Below, one piece after another: positions 35,335-44,067 of a stretch of 64,000 bases of DNA. This DNA comes from SOIA01 sp964348015 (GTDB lineage: Bacteria; Acidobacteriota; Aminicenantia; Aminicenantales; Aminicenantaceae). The translations under genes were made by a program, and so were the position numbers. Under the pieces are notes generated by a model. It searched no databases, was not told the DNA's origin, and worked only from the letters and a program-made list of their open reading frames with translations. The stretch is from contig CAYGBC010000050.1 of the NCBI GenBank assembly GCA_964348015.1, positions 306,917-370,916 on the forward strand. Direction: 5' to 3'. Numbering within the stretch: the first letter of the stretch is position 1; the number at the start of each line of letters is the position of its first letter.

Positions 35335-35865
35335 ATGATGGCTTCGACCTTATTCATTCTGACTGTCATTTCTGTATTCCTGACCGTGTCTGTCGAGTCG
35401 CTGGTTTTTATCCTGCAGTTGAAGGGGCAAAAATTCAGCAGGTGGTTTGGTGCGCAAGCCTTCACGATTCATATGATCATGACCGGATTTTTCTGGGTGG
35501 TCTCATTCGGGCTTATCGTTCTCCTTCAGTTTGAGGAGCACCCTCTTTTTCACCATAGCAGCGCTTTAAAATTCATTGGATTGGTATTATGGATCTCCGG
35601 ACTGGTTATAGCCACTTGGGGATTCAAGTTATTAGGCATCAGGAGATCTTTTGGCCTTAATTTTTTCGAGGACGATGTCCCGACCGTTAACAGGTCCTTG
35701 TATAAATTCATCAAAAATCCGGAAGATTATGGATTCTGGATGGCCGTTGTCGGATTTGCCCTCTATACGCGCTCGTCATACAATCTCGTGATTGCGCTTG
35801 AATTCATTGTTCTAATGATTCCTCATATGCACGTGGAAAACATCCCTTTGAAGAAAACAAAATGA
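35335..35865 (+). CDS. Integral membrane methyltransferase family protein (ICMT/PEMT-like)
   Basis: 176 residues with GAGG at 35325-35328. Four or five membrane helices are visible. The C-terminal part (LYKFIKNPEDYGFW, then a helix pair, then HMHVENIPL) resembles the isoprenylcysteine/phospholipid methyltransferase fold, in which a region around N-P-x-Y-x-G and a late Glu bind SAM. The match is partial: the usual RHPxYxG reads KNPEDYG. Substrate unknown. The second ATG at 35338 is equally possible. It stands alone between the methyltransferase operon and an esterase gene. Confidence 0.6.
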   Translation: MMASTLFILTVISVFLTVSVESLVFILQLKGQKFSRWFGAQAFTIHMIMTGFFWVVSFGLIVLLQFEEHPLFHHSSALKFIGLVLWISGLVIATWGFKLLGIRRSFGLNFFEDDVPTVNRSLYKFIKNPEDYGFWMAVVGFALYTRSSYNLVIALEFIVLMIPHMHVENIPLKKTK

Positions 35866-35937
35866 GCTCGCAATCGGAGACGCTCGTAATCCATCCTGTC
35901 TCATAGAGAAAAAAATCGATTTGTTTTGGAGGGAAGA

Positions 35938-37107
35938 ATGAAAGAAATCCTTGGATCACTATCGAAAACCCTGTTATTGGGCACAGCCTTACTCCTTTTA
36001 ATCATTCATATTCCCGTTTCCGCTCAGGAAAGTGTCCAGGATTTTGTGATCGGGAAGGCTATAAAAATTCGCTCTTCGGTATTGAACGAAGAGCGAATCC
36101 TGTTGATCCATTTACCTGATGAATACGATCATACTCAAATACATTATCCCGTCCTGTATTTGTTGGACGGGGATTCCCATTTTCACAATGTCACAGGAAT
36201 CGTCCAATTTTTTTTCACACGGAAAATAGCACCTCCGATGATCGTTGTCGCCTTGCCCAACGTGGACCGGAGCAGAGATTTCACTCCCACAAAAGTTCCG
36301 CGGCGTCCGACAAGCGGCGGGGGCGAAAGGTTTTTACGCTTCCTCAAGGAGGAGGTGCTCCCTTATGTGGACGGTCGCTATCGCACACATCCCTACAGGA
36401 TCCTGGTGGGGCATTCCCTGGGGGGGATGTTTGCGATACACACTCTCTTGACCCAGCCTGAGCTTTTTCATGCCTATATCGTTATGAGTCCTGGTTTGGG
36501 GTATGACAGTGGCTATGTGTTGAATAAGGCACCGGCTATTCTGGAGAAACAGACATCTCTGAAAAAATTCCTTTTTATGACTCTTGGAAACGAACCCCGC
36601 TATGTGCCGCGCCTCGAAGCCTTCTGTCAAATACTCGAGGACAAAGCCCCTGAGGACCTGGAGTGGAAGTACACCTATATGGGTGACGAAGACCATTTCT
36701 CTGTAACCCACAAAAGTATTTATGACGGACTCGAAGCTCTGTATTCGGACTGGAGAGTGACTGAAGCTACGATTCAAAAAAGTATGGAGGAAATCCAAGA
36801 GCATTATAAGGCGCTCACAGAAAAATTTGGTTATGAGATCTCTATCCCTGCGCGCGTTTATAACCTGGTGGGATACGAACTCATCAAAGCCAAGAAAATC
36901 AAAGAGGCCATCAAAGTCTTTGACCTGTGCGTCAATATCTATCCTGAGTACTGGTACGCCTACAGTAATCTGGGATACTGTCACATGATCGTAGGAAACA
37001 AGGAACTCGCTGTAAAAAACCTTGAAAAGGCTCTTGAGCTGAATCCTCAGGACAAACTTTCCGCGCAAAGGCTGCAGCAGCTCAAAAAGGAAAAGCCGCG
37101 GCCATGA
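35938..37107 (+). CDS. Exported esterase (esterase D/PF00756 family) with C-terminal TPR
   Basis: 389 residues from the ATG at 35938 (GGAGG at 35928-35932). Signal peptide ends near PVSAQ. An alpha/beta-hydrolase domain of the esterase D type spans about 35-280: the nucleophile Ser lies in GHSLGGMFA, LYLLDGDSHFHN marks the N-terminal strand, and a late His in DEDHFSVTH completes the triad. Residues about 300-385 form TPR-like repeats (AIKVFDLCVNIYPEYW, AVKNLEKALELNPQDK). Similar esterase-TPR fusions occur in related phyla. Substrate could be a siderophore, feruloyl or other ester; not determinable here. Confidence 0.88.
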   Translation: MKEILGSLSKTLLLGTALLLLIIHIPVSAQESVQDFVIGKAIKIRSSVLNEERILLIHLPDEYDHTQIHYPVLYLLDGDSHFHNVTGIVQFFFTRKIAPPMIVVALPNVDRSRDFTPTKVPRRPTSGGGERFLRFLKEEVLPYVDGRYRTHPYRILVGHSLGGMFAIHTLLTQPELFHAYIVMSPGLGYDSGYVLNKAPAILEKQTSLKKFLFMTLGNEPRYVPRLEAFCQILEDKAPEDLEWKYTYMGDEDHFSVTHKSIYDGLEALYSDWRVTEATIQKSMEEIQEHYKALTEKFGYEISIPARVYNLVGYELIKAKKIKEAIKVFDLCVNIYPEYWYAYSNLGYCHMIVGNKELAVKNLEKALELNPQDKLSAQRLQQLKKEKPRP

Positions 37108-37129
37108 ATCCGAGAATAGAGGAAAAACG

Positions 37130-37462
37130 ATGAAAATTATGAATGTTTCGTTCACATTAACTCACTGGGATAAGGAAATACCTGCCGAGCACGCAGGGGA
37201 GACGGGAACATCCTACTGGAGAACTTTTGAAGAAGGAAATATCCGTGTCCGGATGGTCGAGTATTCGCGCGACTTCAAGTCCGACCATTGGTGTCCCCGG
37301 GGTCATGTGCTACTTGTACTGGAAGGAGAATTGGGTGTTGAGTTGAAGAATGGGCAAAAATTCAATCTCACAGCAGGGATGAGTTTCCAGGCTTCGGATG
37401 ATGAAGAAAATCCCCACCGTGCGTACACTGAATCAGGAGCGAAGGTCTTTATTGTCGACTGA
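37130..37462 (+). CDS. DHCW-motif-type cupin protein
   Basis: 110 residues. A single cupin fold is suggested by DHWCPRGHVLLVLEGELGVEL and GMSFQASDDEENPHRAYT, close to the family annotated DHCW-motif cupins (here the order reads DHWC). His and Glu positions for metal are present. No signal peptide, so cytosolic. The role of the family is unknown. It follows the esterase gene by 22 bases and may be cotranscribed; it converges with the methyltransferase gene, with 18 bases between the stops. Confidence 0.8.
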   Translation: MKIMNVSFTLTHWDKEIPAEHAGETGTSYWRTFEEGNIRVRMVEYSRDFKSDHWCPRGHVLLVLEGELGVELKNGQKFNLTAGMSFQASDDEENPHRAYTESGAKVFIVD

Positions 37463-37480
37463 AAGAACAGGGGATTGACT

Positions 37481-38011
37481 TCATCCCGCTTTGGAATAAC
37501 TGAGAGTTTTCTTTCCTTTTTTAACCAGCTTGAACGAACCCATACCTATGACTCTGGATTGTATATCGTCCTCTTTCATATGATGGTCGCTGAGTGAGAG
37601 AATCCCATCCGGTTTCAATATCCGGTGGATCTCCATGAACACATTCTCTGGATCATCCAATTCATGGAGAGTGTCATACAACAAAACCACATCCATACTC
37701 TGGTCTGGCAAACCGGTCTGACAATCAGACTGAATGGTTTCAATGTTGGTCAGATTCTTCTTTTCAACTATACGCTGAACCTTCTGGATGGCGAGCGGAT
37801 GAACATCCAGGGCATAGATCTTCCCGGTTTGCCCGATGAGAGTCTCCAGTGGAATGATGTAGCTCCCCGGTCCGCAACCGTAATCCAGTACATGAGATCC
37901 GGGTTTTATTCCCACTTCTCTCAAAACATTTTTTCGAGGCAAAAAGAAATCACGAATTCTGAATAGAAAAGACATGCCTTTGAAATGGAAATCGGAGGAT
38001 GATTTTTTCAT
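37481..38011 (-). CDS. Class I SAM-dependent methyltransferase
   Basis: 176 residues. It has motif I VLDYGCGPGSY, the acidic residue after strand 2 (ALDVHP), and a post-motif loop VVLLYDTLHEL, all of the UbiE/Methyltransf_11 type. The C-terminal end is short but complete (KGKKTLSYSKAG). Substrate not identifiable. AAGGG before the ATG serves as ribosome site. It stands alone. Confidence 0.88.
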   Translation of the reverse strand: MKKSSSDFHFKGMSFLFRIRDFFLPRKNVLREVGIKPGSHVLDYGCGPGSYIIPLETLIGQTGKIYALDVHPLAIQKVQRIVEKKNLTNIETIQSDCQTGLPDQSMDVVLLYDTLHELDDPENVFMEIHRILKPDGILSLSDHHMKEDDIQSRVIGMGSFKLVKKGKKTLSYSKAG

Positions 38012-38231
38012 CGTTTTTCCCTTTTTTTAAAATAATTTTAACTCATCTGATTGAGATCTAAAAGCAAAAGAAAAAAATTGAGTATTAATGATCAGAGATT
38101 TATAAAAAAATAAATTGAATATTTTGTTCGTCCGATTTAATTCAATGAATAAACACATGTATCGGATGCAGAGAATGCGGAGTTATGAATTAATAAAGGT
38201 GTAAAATAAGACAACTTTAGAGAGGTAATTC

Positions 38232-39158
38232 ATGAAAAAAATGCTAACCGTTCTGCCGCTTGTGCTCTTCCTGTTTTCATCCGTGAATGCTCTTCAAAAA
38301 GGAGGCGGTGACTCAGAGCGAGGCCGTTTTTATGTGATCGGGACCGGTCCCGCTGGCCCGCGGATGGCCACACTCCAAGCTCTAGATACTATCCAGCGTA
38401 TGAATACCATTATCGCATCGAAAGATCATATCGAATTATTTCAAGAATATATTGGCGAAAAACCTATTCTCTTCGATCCATGGGCAGGGCTTTTTGACTA
38501 TAAAGGTAAATTTTTTAAAGAACTCTCAAGACAAGAAATGGCTGAGTTTGCGAAAGAACGTATCCAGACAAGAAATGAGCGTGTAGAACTGATTAAAAGC
38601 ATTTTAAAAAAAGGGCAAAATGTCGGATTGCTCGATTCGGGCAATCCGACTCTCTTTGCGCCGAGCCATTGGTATGTCGAACAGTTCAATCCAGAAGATG
38701 TTGTTGTTATTCCTGGCATGGGAAGTGATGCAGCTGCTATGGCCGCTTTAGGGAAAAGTGTCATTCCGGCTCATGATGCTCGCTATGTCCTGCAAACATC
38801 ACCTGTTTATTTAATGAGTCCAATGATGGGAGGACTTCAGATGCTCAAAGATCTCAGCCGATACCCAACCACTATGGTTCTTTACAATGCCTTAGGGAAT
38901 CCACAACAGCTATTTGCGATTTTGAACACAATTTATCCACCAGATATCCCTTGTGCTGTAGTCTATTGGGCTGGATATACAGATAAACAAAAAATTATCC
39001 GTGGGACAATTGCAAATATGGGACCAAAACTGGCTAAGGAGAAGGAGAAATATATGGGTCTTTTGCTCATCGGCCGCTTTCTGGAAGGAAAACCTTACGA
39101 ATCTGCTATGAGCCAATCTCAATCCGAGAAAAATAAGAGGATATCTCATAAAAAGTAA
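38232..39158 (+). CDS. Tetrapyrrole methylase-fold protein with an N-terminal signal peptide
   Basis: 308 residues with GAGG before the ATG. The N-terminus (MKKMLTVLPLVLFLFSSVNA) is a convincing signal peptide. From residue 33 the TP_methylase fold appears: FYVIGTGPAGPRMATLQAL (first SAM loop), GLLDSGNPTLF (equivalent of the SGDP loop), VVVIPGMGSDAAAMAALG, and a late YNALGNPQQLF. Known members (CobA, CobM, RsmI) are cytosolic SAM enzymes of corrinoid, siroheme or rRNA modification. An exported copy is unusual. The coding sequence and flanks are AT-richer than the neighbours, so it may have been acquired by transfer. Confidence 0.8.
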   Translation: MKKMLTVLPLVLFLFSSVNALQKGGGDSERGRFYVIGTGPAGPRMATLQALDTIQRMNTIIASKDHIELFQEYIGEKPILFDPWAGLFDYKGKFFKELSRQEMAEFAKERIQTRNERVELIKSILKKGQNVGLLDSGNPTLFAPSHWYVEQFNPEDVVVIPGMGSDAAAMAALGKSVIPAHDARYVLQTSPVYLMSPMMGGLQMLKDLSRYPTTMVLYNALGNPQQLFAILNTIYPPDIPCAVVYWAGYTDKQKIIRGTIANMGPKLAKEKEKYMGLLLIGRFLEGKPYESAMSQSQSEKNKRISHKK

Positions 39159-39436
39159 AAGTTTTTATTGGTATTGATTTGATTTGGTTTCTCGAGCCTG
39201 TTTAAAGATATCATGAAATCTCTGATAAATCCTGAAAGCATCTGTCCAATACAATTATAAATAGAGATCTCAAACTTCAACTTCTCATTTTCATTTCATT
39301 CCAATAACATTCGGTTTAAAGGTTGATTAAATTCTCCTGTTTTTATAACATACCTAACTCAAATCGACAGTAGACAGTATCGAGCGGGATTTTTGTTTAA
39401 GCAGATGTCCATTTTTAAAATTAATAAAGCGAGGGA

Positions 39437-40747
39437 ATGATGGAGGAAACCATATCATCTTCGATGGAAAGAACCCCTTTTCCACGTGTTTTTTGGGTGG
39501 CAAACATTATCGAGGTCCTCGAACGGTTTGCTTATTACGGGATTTATATCCCTTTTGGGATCTACATGACAAGTCTCGGATTCAGCGAACTTCAGCTGGG
39601 CATCGTTCAGAGTCTCTTCCTGTTCGTTTCGTACTTCATCCCTATTTTTTCCGGCACGTTTGCAGACAGGTTCGGGTTTAAAAAAGTACTGATCGTTTCT
39701 TATCTGGCCTACTTGCCATCCATCCTCCTCCTGATTGTTTCGAAAACATATTCCCAGATCCTGCTCACGATGCTCTGCATCGGGTTGGCGGCAGGTATAT
39801 TCAAGCCTCTTATCGCAGGAACTGTAAGAGTTGTTACGGATAAGACCAATAAGACTCTGGGCTTTGGCATCTTCTACCAGATGGTGAATGTCGGGGCATC
39901 GCTCGGCCCGATCGTTGTCGGCCTTCTGAGAGATAAAAATTGGAATTATGCCTTTTACGCCGCAGCTATTGGGGCGGTCTTCATGTTGCTGATCACAATC
40001 TTCTTCTACAAGGAACCCAAAAGAGAGATCGAAGGATTAACGTTGAGAAAGAAATTCACGGACATTCTCACAGCGCTTTCCGATTTCAAATTTTTAGCGT
40101 TTTTAGTCATTCTCGGCATATTCTTCTGGCTTCCCTTCTGGGCGTTCTTCAACTTGATCGCTTTGTATGTTGACCGAAATTTAGATACATCCAGGCTTTA
40201 TCTAGCCCTGAAGAGTGTCACCTGGACAGGATTTGCGAATTTCTTTTCCACTTATGACGACGGAGTCTGGAAGCTCAAAGGGGAAATGCTGGGTCATACG
40301 GGCTACATCATCATGATCTTTCAGTTCTTGGTTTCCAGGGTCTCGGAGAAGTTTAAAGCTATCCCAACTTTTTTGTTTGGACTGGTCATCGCGGCAGTCG
40401 GGTTGGTGATTATCGGATTAGCCAATATTTCGGCTCCCACTTTGGTATTTTTGGGGATCTTCCTGTTTGCCATCGGGGAGATGGTCTCTTCGCCAAGGAT
40501 CCAGGAATATATCACGTGGCTGGCGCCGAAGGAGAAGGCAGGGCTCTACATGGGTTCGAACTTCCTGGCGATTATGATCGGAGCCTTTCTCAGCGGATTC
40601 AGCTACACGTTTCTCTACGGTTTTTTCCAAAAAAGTGGATGGCCTGAATTCACATGGTATGCCATCGCTGTTCATCTCATAGCGGGAACACTCATTATTT
40701 ATTTTTTCATGAGAACAGGCCGAGAGCTCAAAGAGCGAGAAGAGTAA
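39437..40747 (+). CDS. MFS transporter, POT (peptide transporter)-like
   Basis: 436 residues with about 12 membrane helices. The first helix carries EVLERFAYYGIYIPFG, close to the ExxERFxYYG motif of proton-coupled peptide transporters, and the loop 2-3 motif is DRFGFKKVL. It is short for that family and lacks the bacterial extra pair of helices. It probably imports di/tripeptides with protons, or is a related MFS carrier. The tight GAGGG spacing makes the second ATG at 39440 a plausible start. Stand-alone gene. Peptide uptake would fit the secreted peptidases nearby (inference). Confidence 0.78.
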   Translation: MMEETISSSMERTPFPRVFWVANIIEVLERFAYYGIYIPFGIYMTSLGFSELQLGIVQSLFLFVSYFIPIFSGTFADRFGFKKVLIVSYLAYLPSILLLIVSKTYSQILLTMLCIGLAAGIFKPLIAGTVRVVTDKTNKTLGFGIFYQMVNVGASLGPIVVGLLRDKNWNYAFYAAAIGAVFMLLITIFFYKEPKREIEGLTLRKKFTDILTALSDFKFLAFLVILGIFFWLPFWAFFNLIALYVDRNLDTSRLYLALKSVTWTGFANFFSTYDDGVWKLKGEMLGHTGYIIMIFQFLVSRVSEKFKAIPTFLFGLVIAAVGLVIIGLANISAPTLVFLGIFLFAIGEMVSSPRIQEYITWLAPKEKAGLYMGSNFLAIMIGAFLSGFSYTFLYGFFQKSGWPEFTWYAIAVHLIAGTLIIYFFMRTGRELKEREE

Positions 40748-40920
40748 AAAAAGTTGTGTTGAGTGTTCAAATTTTCGTTTTCAAGTGTTACAGACTTTTC
40801 CAGCAGACATACAGACGGATTTTCAAGACGCACACCAAGAAGCTTTGTATTGTGCGATAGATTGTGAGGGGAATCCAGGGGTTGCGAAGTTAACCGATAC
40901 ACCAAGAAGAGGAGGGATTC

Positions 40921-41613
40921 ATGAAATTTCAATGCGGGGACTTTTTCGTTTTGAGAGGATTTGGCCTGATCAGCCGGGGCATCCGGTTTTTGTGTTCAAT
41001 CCGGTACGGAATTCCATTTAGAGAAACGTTTTCTCATGTCGAAAGCGCCATTGATGAGGAATACAACATATCTGCGGAGGCAGATGGTGTGAGAAAAGTC
41101 CCCAATGATCGAAAAAAAGTAACGGGCGCCTATGCGAAAGTCTACAGGTTCATAGAATTTGATGAAGAGGACAAAAAAAGACACAAGGAGGAAGCCGAAA
41201 AACATGAGGGAATAGGGTATGCGTTCTGGCGGTATGCTCTTGATGCAGTCCGGATAATCGTTTTTGTGCTCATCCTTTTCTGGTTATTTATTGCCGCTTT
41301 AGATTGGCTGGTGGGCTTGATCATATTAGCCACCATAATTTTTCTGATGCTGATCAAAGGATTCCTGAAAAGTAAGGATTTGATTACAGAAGATTGTACA
41401 GAAGCCCAATCCTTGATTTACTCGGGGTATTGCCGGTGGTTTCCGTTGCCGAAACCGAGGAATGAATTCCCAAACGGGATGGTCCAAGTATGGGAAAACC
41501 TGGTGAAATACAAGGTTGCCGTTGTCGTCGCCGAAAGAGAGAAAGGCGGTGAATGGAAATGGAAACTGGATGAAACCATTTTTCCAGATAAGTGCGATGT
41601 TCAACAAGAATAA
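40921..41613 (+). CDS. YiiX/YaeF-type permuted papain-like enzyme with an inserted membrane hairpin
   Basis: 230 residues with GAGGAGGG upstream. The start CGDFFVLRG, His39 in FSHVESAI, Glu54 in AEADGV and a late Cys159 in EDCTEAQSL give the order GD-His-Glu-Cys of the permuted NlpC/P60 (C92, DUF830-like) family, where the Cys nucleophile lies C-terminal. Between these halves (residues about 108-147) lie two membrane helices, which the family does not normally have. Substrate could be an acyl or peptide amide. Function in this organism is unknown. Confidence 0.65.
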   Translation: MKFQCGDFFVLRGFGLISRGIRFLCSIRYGIPFRETFSHVESAIDEEYNISAEADGVRKVPNDRKKVTGAYAKVYRFIEFDEEDKKRHKEEAEKHEGIGYAFWRYALDAVRIIVFVLILFWLFIAALDWLVGLIILATIIFLMLIKGFLKSKDLITEDCTEAQSLIYSGYCRWFPLPKPRNEFPNGMVQVWENLVKYKVAVVVAEREKGGEWKWKLDETIFPDKCDVQQE

Positions 41614-41934
41614 ATATTCCCCATATCTCTGGAAATACGTATGCGCTCCGTATCATCCCGATACAATGTGAGCGGTGCGTGGCCGTTCGTTGCGAGTGAT
41701 TTTTCTTATCCCGTGAAGTGGACGATGACACTTTGGGGAACGCCTCCAAAGAGTGGTTGAATTAAAGACGAATAGTGTATAATGAAAAAGAAAGGAAGCA
41801 TGGGTGAAATGTGAAGTTATTCACAGCATGTATATCTCTGAGGACAATTGATGAGCGCCGAGAAGAGAGGCATTGAAAAGCAAACTTATGTCTTATAAAT
41901 TATTTCATGCACTTGAAATCAGATGGAGGGATGA
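41614..41934. other. Intergenic region, possible promoter only
   Basis: 321 bases between the YiiX-like gene and the Fn3/repeat gene. TTGAAT (41757-41762), a 15-base spacer and TATAAT (41778-41783) could be a promoter for the downstream pair, though the spacer is short. No coding frame or RNA gene seen. Confidence 0.35.
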
Positions 41935-43137
41935 ATGAAAGTGATTAAGGTTTTATTTACTCTTATTTTCGTATTTGAATTTATAGTCGTTGGGATTAGT
42001 CTCGCTTCAGAAGGAAGCTTCCTAGAAAACAACAAGATCGCAAGTTTTCCTGCTGTTGATCCTGATCCGGTGAAGATCCCTGTCCAGACTTCTCCAAAGA
42101 ACAACACCGAATTCACTCATTACCCGAGAAAAGTCATCCTGCATTGGAAGTCCGTGAGCGGCGCTTCAGGTTATGACGTTGAAGTGGATTGCTATGGCTG
42201 CCGAGAGCCTGAAAAATGGGACAGCGAAGTCGGTCAGTCCTGGCAGAAACTCACCGTTAAAATCACGAGTCACACGTTCACTTTCAGCGGAGACAACCCG
42301 GGAAGATGGAGAGTGAGAGCGATTAAATCGGGGAGACGGAGCGATTGGAGCCCATGGTGGACATTCCGGTTTAAAACTGGAGAAACTCCCGAGACTCAGC
42401 CAGAAGCCGCTCAGACTAAAAGCGCTGTTGCTAAAACAGCGACTGCACGGGCTGCAACAGAAAAGGCTAAAACGGCTCGGACCGCTAAGACCAAGACACG
42501 TGTCGCTCAGGTTCCTGCTGTCAAAGCCACTGCGGCTCAAGCCTCTACAGCCCCCAAGCAATTCTTCCTGGATTTTGTGGATGCTTATTTGGTCTTTTCC
42601 CCGAGTTCAAATTCCCTCCAGATCATTACAGAGGGGACCGTGATTTCCTACGGGAATGACTGGCAAAGACGACAGCTCAGGCCTTACCTTTTCCACATAC
42701 GGCAAAAATTCTGGAAAGATTTTTTCTGGCAGGTCAACACCAGCCGGAAAGAAGTGTATAAAGTGACCGGGGGAAATTTCGGCAAAGGAGGCGGAACTGC
42801 TAAGAAACTCGATGTCGTGGTGGATGTGGTCGGAGGAGACAATACGAATCCTCCACAGCGCTTCTTTCTCAGGTTTAAGAAAGCCTATCTGGTGTATATA
42901 CCCGCATCTGAGACATTGCAGATAACAGCTGAAGGAAGCGTTCTGTCCTACGGCTCAGACTGGATGAAATGCCAGATGCAGTCTTATCATTACCATGTGA
43001 AACTCAAATCCTGGCAAGGTTTTTACTGGAAAATCAATACGAGCAAGAAGGAAGCTTATAAAGTCAGAGACGGAGAGTTCTGCAAGCTCGGGGGTTCAGC
43101 CTCCCGTTTGAAAATGAGCGTTCGGATCGTGGAGTAG
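41935..43137 (+). CDS. Exported protein with Fn3-like domain and duplicated C-terminal domain
   Basis: 400 residues, GGAGG just before the ATG. Signal peptide ends near SLAS. Residues about 50-145 resemble a fibronectin type III or similar beta sandwich (VILHWKSVSGASGYDVEV, GRWRVRAI, WSPWWTFRF). An Ala/Thr/Lys-rich linker (about 150-205) follows. Two homologous units of about 85 residues end the protein: QFFLDFVDAYLVF..SLQIITEGTVISYGNDW..FFWQVNTSRKEVYKV and RFFLRFKKAYLVY..TLQITAEGSVLSYGSDW..FYWKINTSKKEAYKV. I do not recognise the repeated unit. It is followed 51 bases later by a secreted kinase-fold gene, which may act on it (inference). Confidence 0.75.
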   Translation: MKVIKVLFTLIFVFEFIVVGISLASEGSFLENNKIASFPAVDPDPVKIPVQTSPKNNTEFTHYPRKVILHWKSVSGASGYDVEVDCYGCREPEKWDSEVGQSWQKLTVKITSHTFTFSGDNPGRWRVRAIKSGRRSDWSPWWTFRFKTGETPETQPEAAQTKSAVAKTATARAATEKAKTARTAKTKTRVAQVPAVKATAAQASTAPKQFFLDFVDAYLVFSPSSNSLQIITEGTVISYGNDWQRRQLRPYLFHIRQKFWKDFFWQVNTSRKEVYKVTGGNFGKGGGTAKKLDVVVDVVGGDNTNPPQRFFLRFKKAYLVYIPASETLQITAEGSVLSYGSDWMKCQMQSYHYHVKLKSWQGFYWKINTSKKEAYKVRDGEFCKLGGSASRLKMSVRIVE

Positions 43138-43188
43138 AGGTAGAACAATCCACATGAGATGAAAATGACATCTTAAGGAGAACTGAAA

Positions 43189-44010
43189 ATGTCAAAAAGA
43201 GTTATCACCCTATTCTCAGTCATGGTCATTCTGGGATTTGTCACTCAATCCATAGCCCAATTCAATCCTGAAGAACTGGCTGAAAGGTCCAAATGGGAAA
43301 TTCTCCTGAGAAAAGGGAAGGTCGTGAAGAAGCAAAAAATGGGCGAAGGTGTGACAAAACCCGTTCGACTCTTCCTGGAAAAGGATGGGATGAAAGGCAG
43401 CGGTGTCTGGAAATCTCCTGGCAGTACGGATGCAGGGCTGTTCGATAAATGGGAGTGCGAAGTGGCGGCGTATCGCCTGGATAAACTGCTCGACCTGGGC
43501 ATGGTTCCTCCCACTGTGGCGAGAAGATATAGAGGACGGAAGGGGTCTTTTCAGTTGTATTGTGAGCTTCCGATGAGCGAGCAAATCCGCAGGAGAGACA
43601 ATATTCCTTATCCACCCGATAAAGAAGAGCAGATCGAAAGAATGCTTTATCTTTCAAGAGCTTTTGACAGCCTGATCGCCAACACGGATCGCAGCCTTCA
43701 AAATATCCGGTTCACTCCGGACTGGCGTCTGCTCCTCATCGATCACTCCCGAGCGTTCCGCACGAGCGATAGTTATAAAGAACAGCTGGTGTACGGAAAG
43801 TATGGAAAAAGAAAACCGCTGGGTTTCGACAGCTTGCCCAGAAAATTCGTAGAAAACGTCAGAACTTTGAACTACGGCAGTATCCGCGCGGCTGTGGGCC
43901 CTTATCTGACATCTGACGAGATCAATGCGATTCTTGCCCGTAAAATCCTTCTCTTGAATGAGATCGAGGAGATGATCAAAGAAAGGGGAGAAGACGCCGT
44001 TTTGTACTGA
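43189..44010 (+). CDS. Exported kinase-fold protein (Fam20/HipA/PI3K-like)
   Basis: 273 residues with AAGGAG upstream and a signal peptide ending near SIAQ. The sequence carries kinase-superfamily marks in the order seen in Fam20C/HipA/PI4K-like proteins: a Lys-rich early strand region, Glu91 in ECEVAAYRLDKLL, a hinge-like VPPTVARR, the catalytic loop FDSLIANTDRSLQNI (Asp167, Asn172) and the metal-binding Asp185 in LLIDHSRAF. Secreted kinases of this type phosphorylate proteins or sugars in animals. The signal peptide here implies action outside the cytosol, where ATP is scarce. Probably cotranscribed with the Fn3/repeat gene upstream. Confidence 0.65.
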   Translation: MSKRVITLFSVMVILGFVTQSIAQFNPEELAERSKWEILLRKGKVVKKQKMGEGVTKPVRLFLEKDGMKGSGVWKSPGSTDAGLFDKWECEVAAYRLDKLLDLGMVPPTVARRYRGRKGSFQLYCELPMSEQIRRRDNIPYPPDKEEQIERMLYLSRAFDSLIANTDRSLQNIRFTPDWRLLLIDHSRAFRTSDSYKEQLVYGKYGKRKPLGFDSLPRKFVENVRTLNYGSIRAAVGPYLTSDEINAILARKILLLNEIEEMIKERGEDAVLY

Positions 44011-44067
44011 GCCTCAGGACAAATACGCGGTAGATTTATCCTTTTTAAACGGTCAATTTTCATAACC

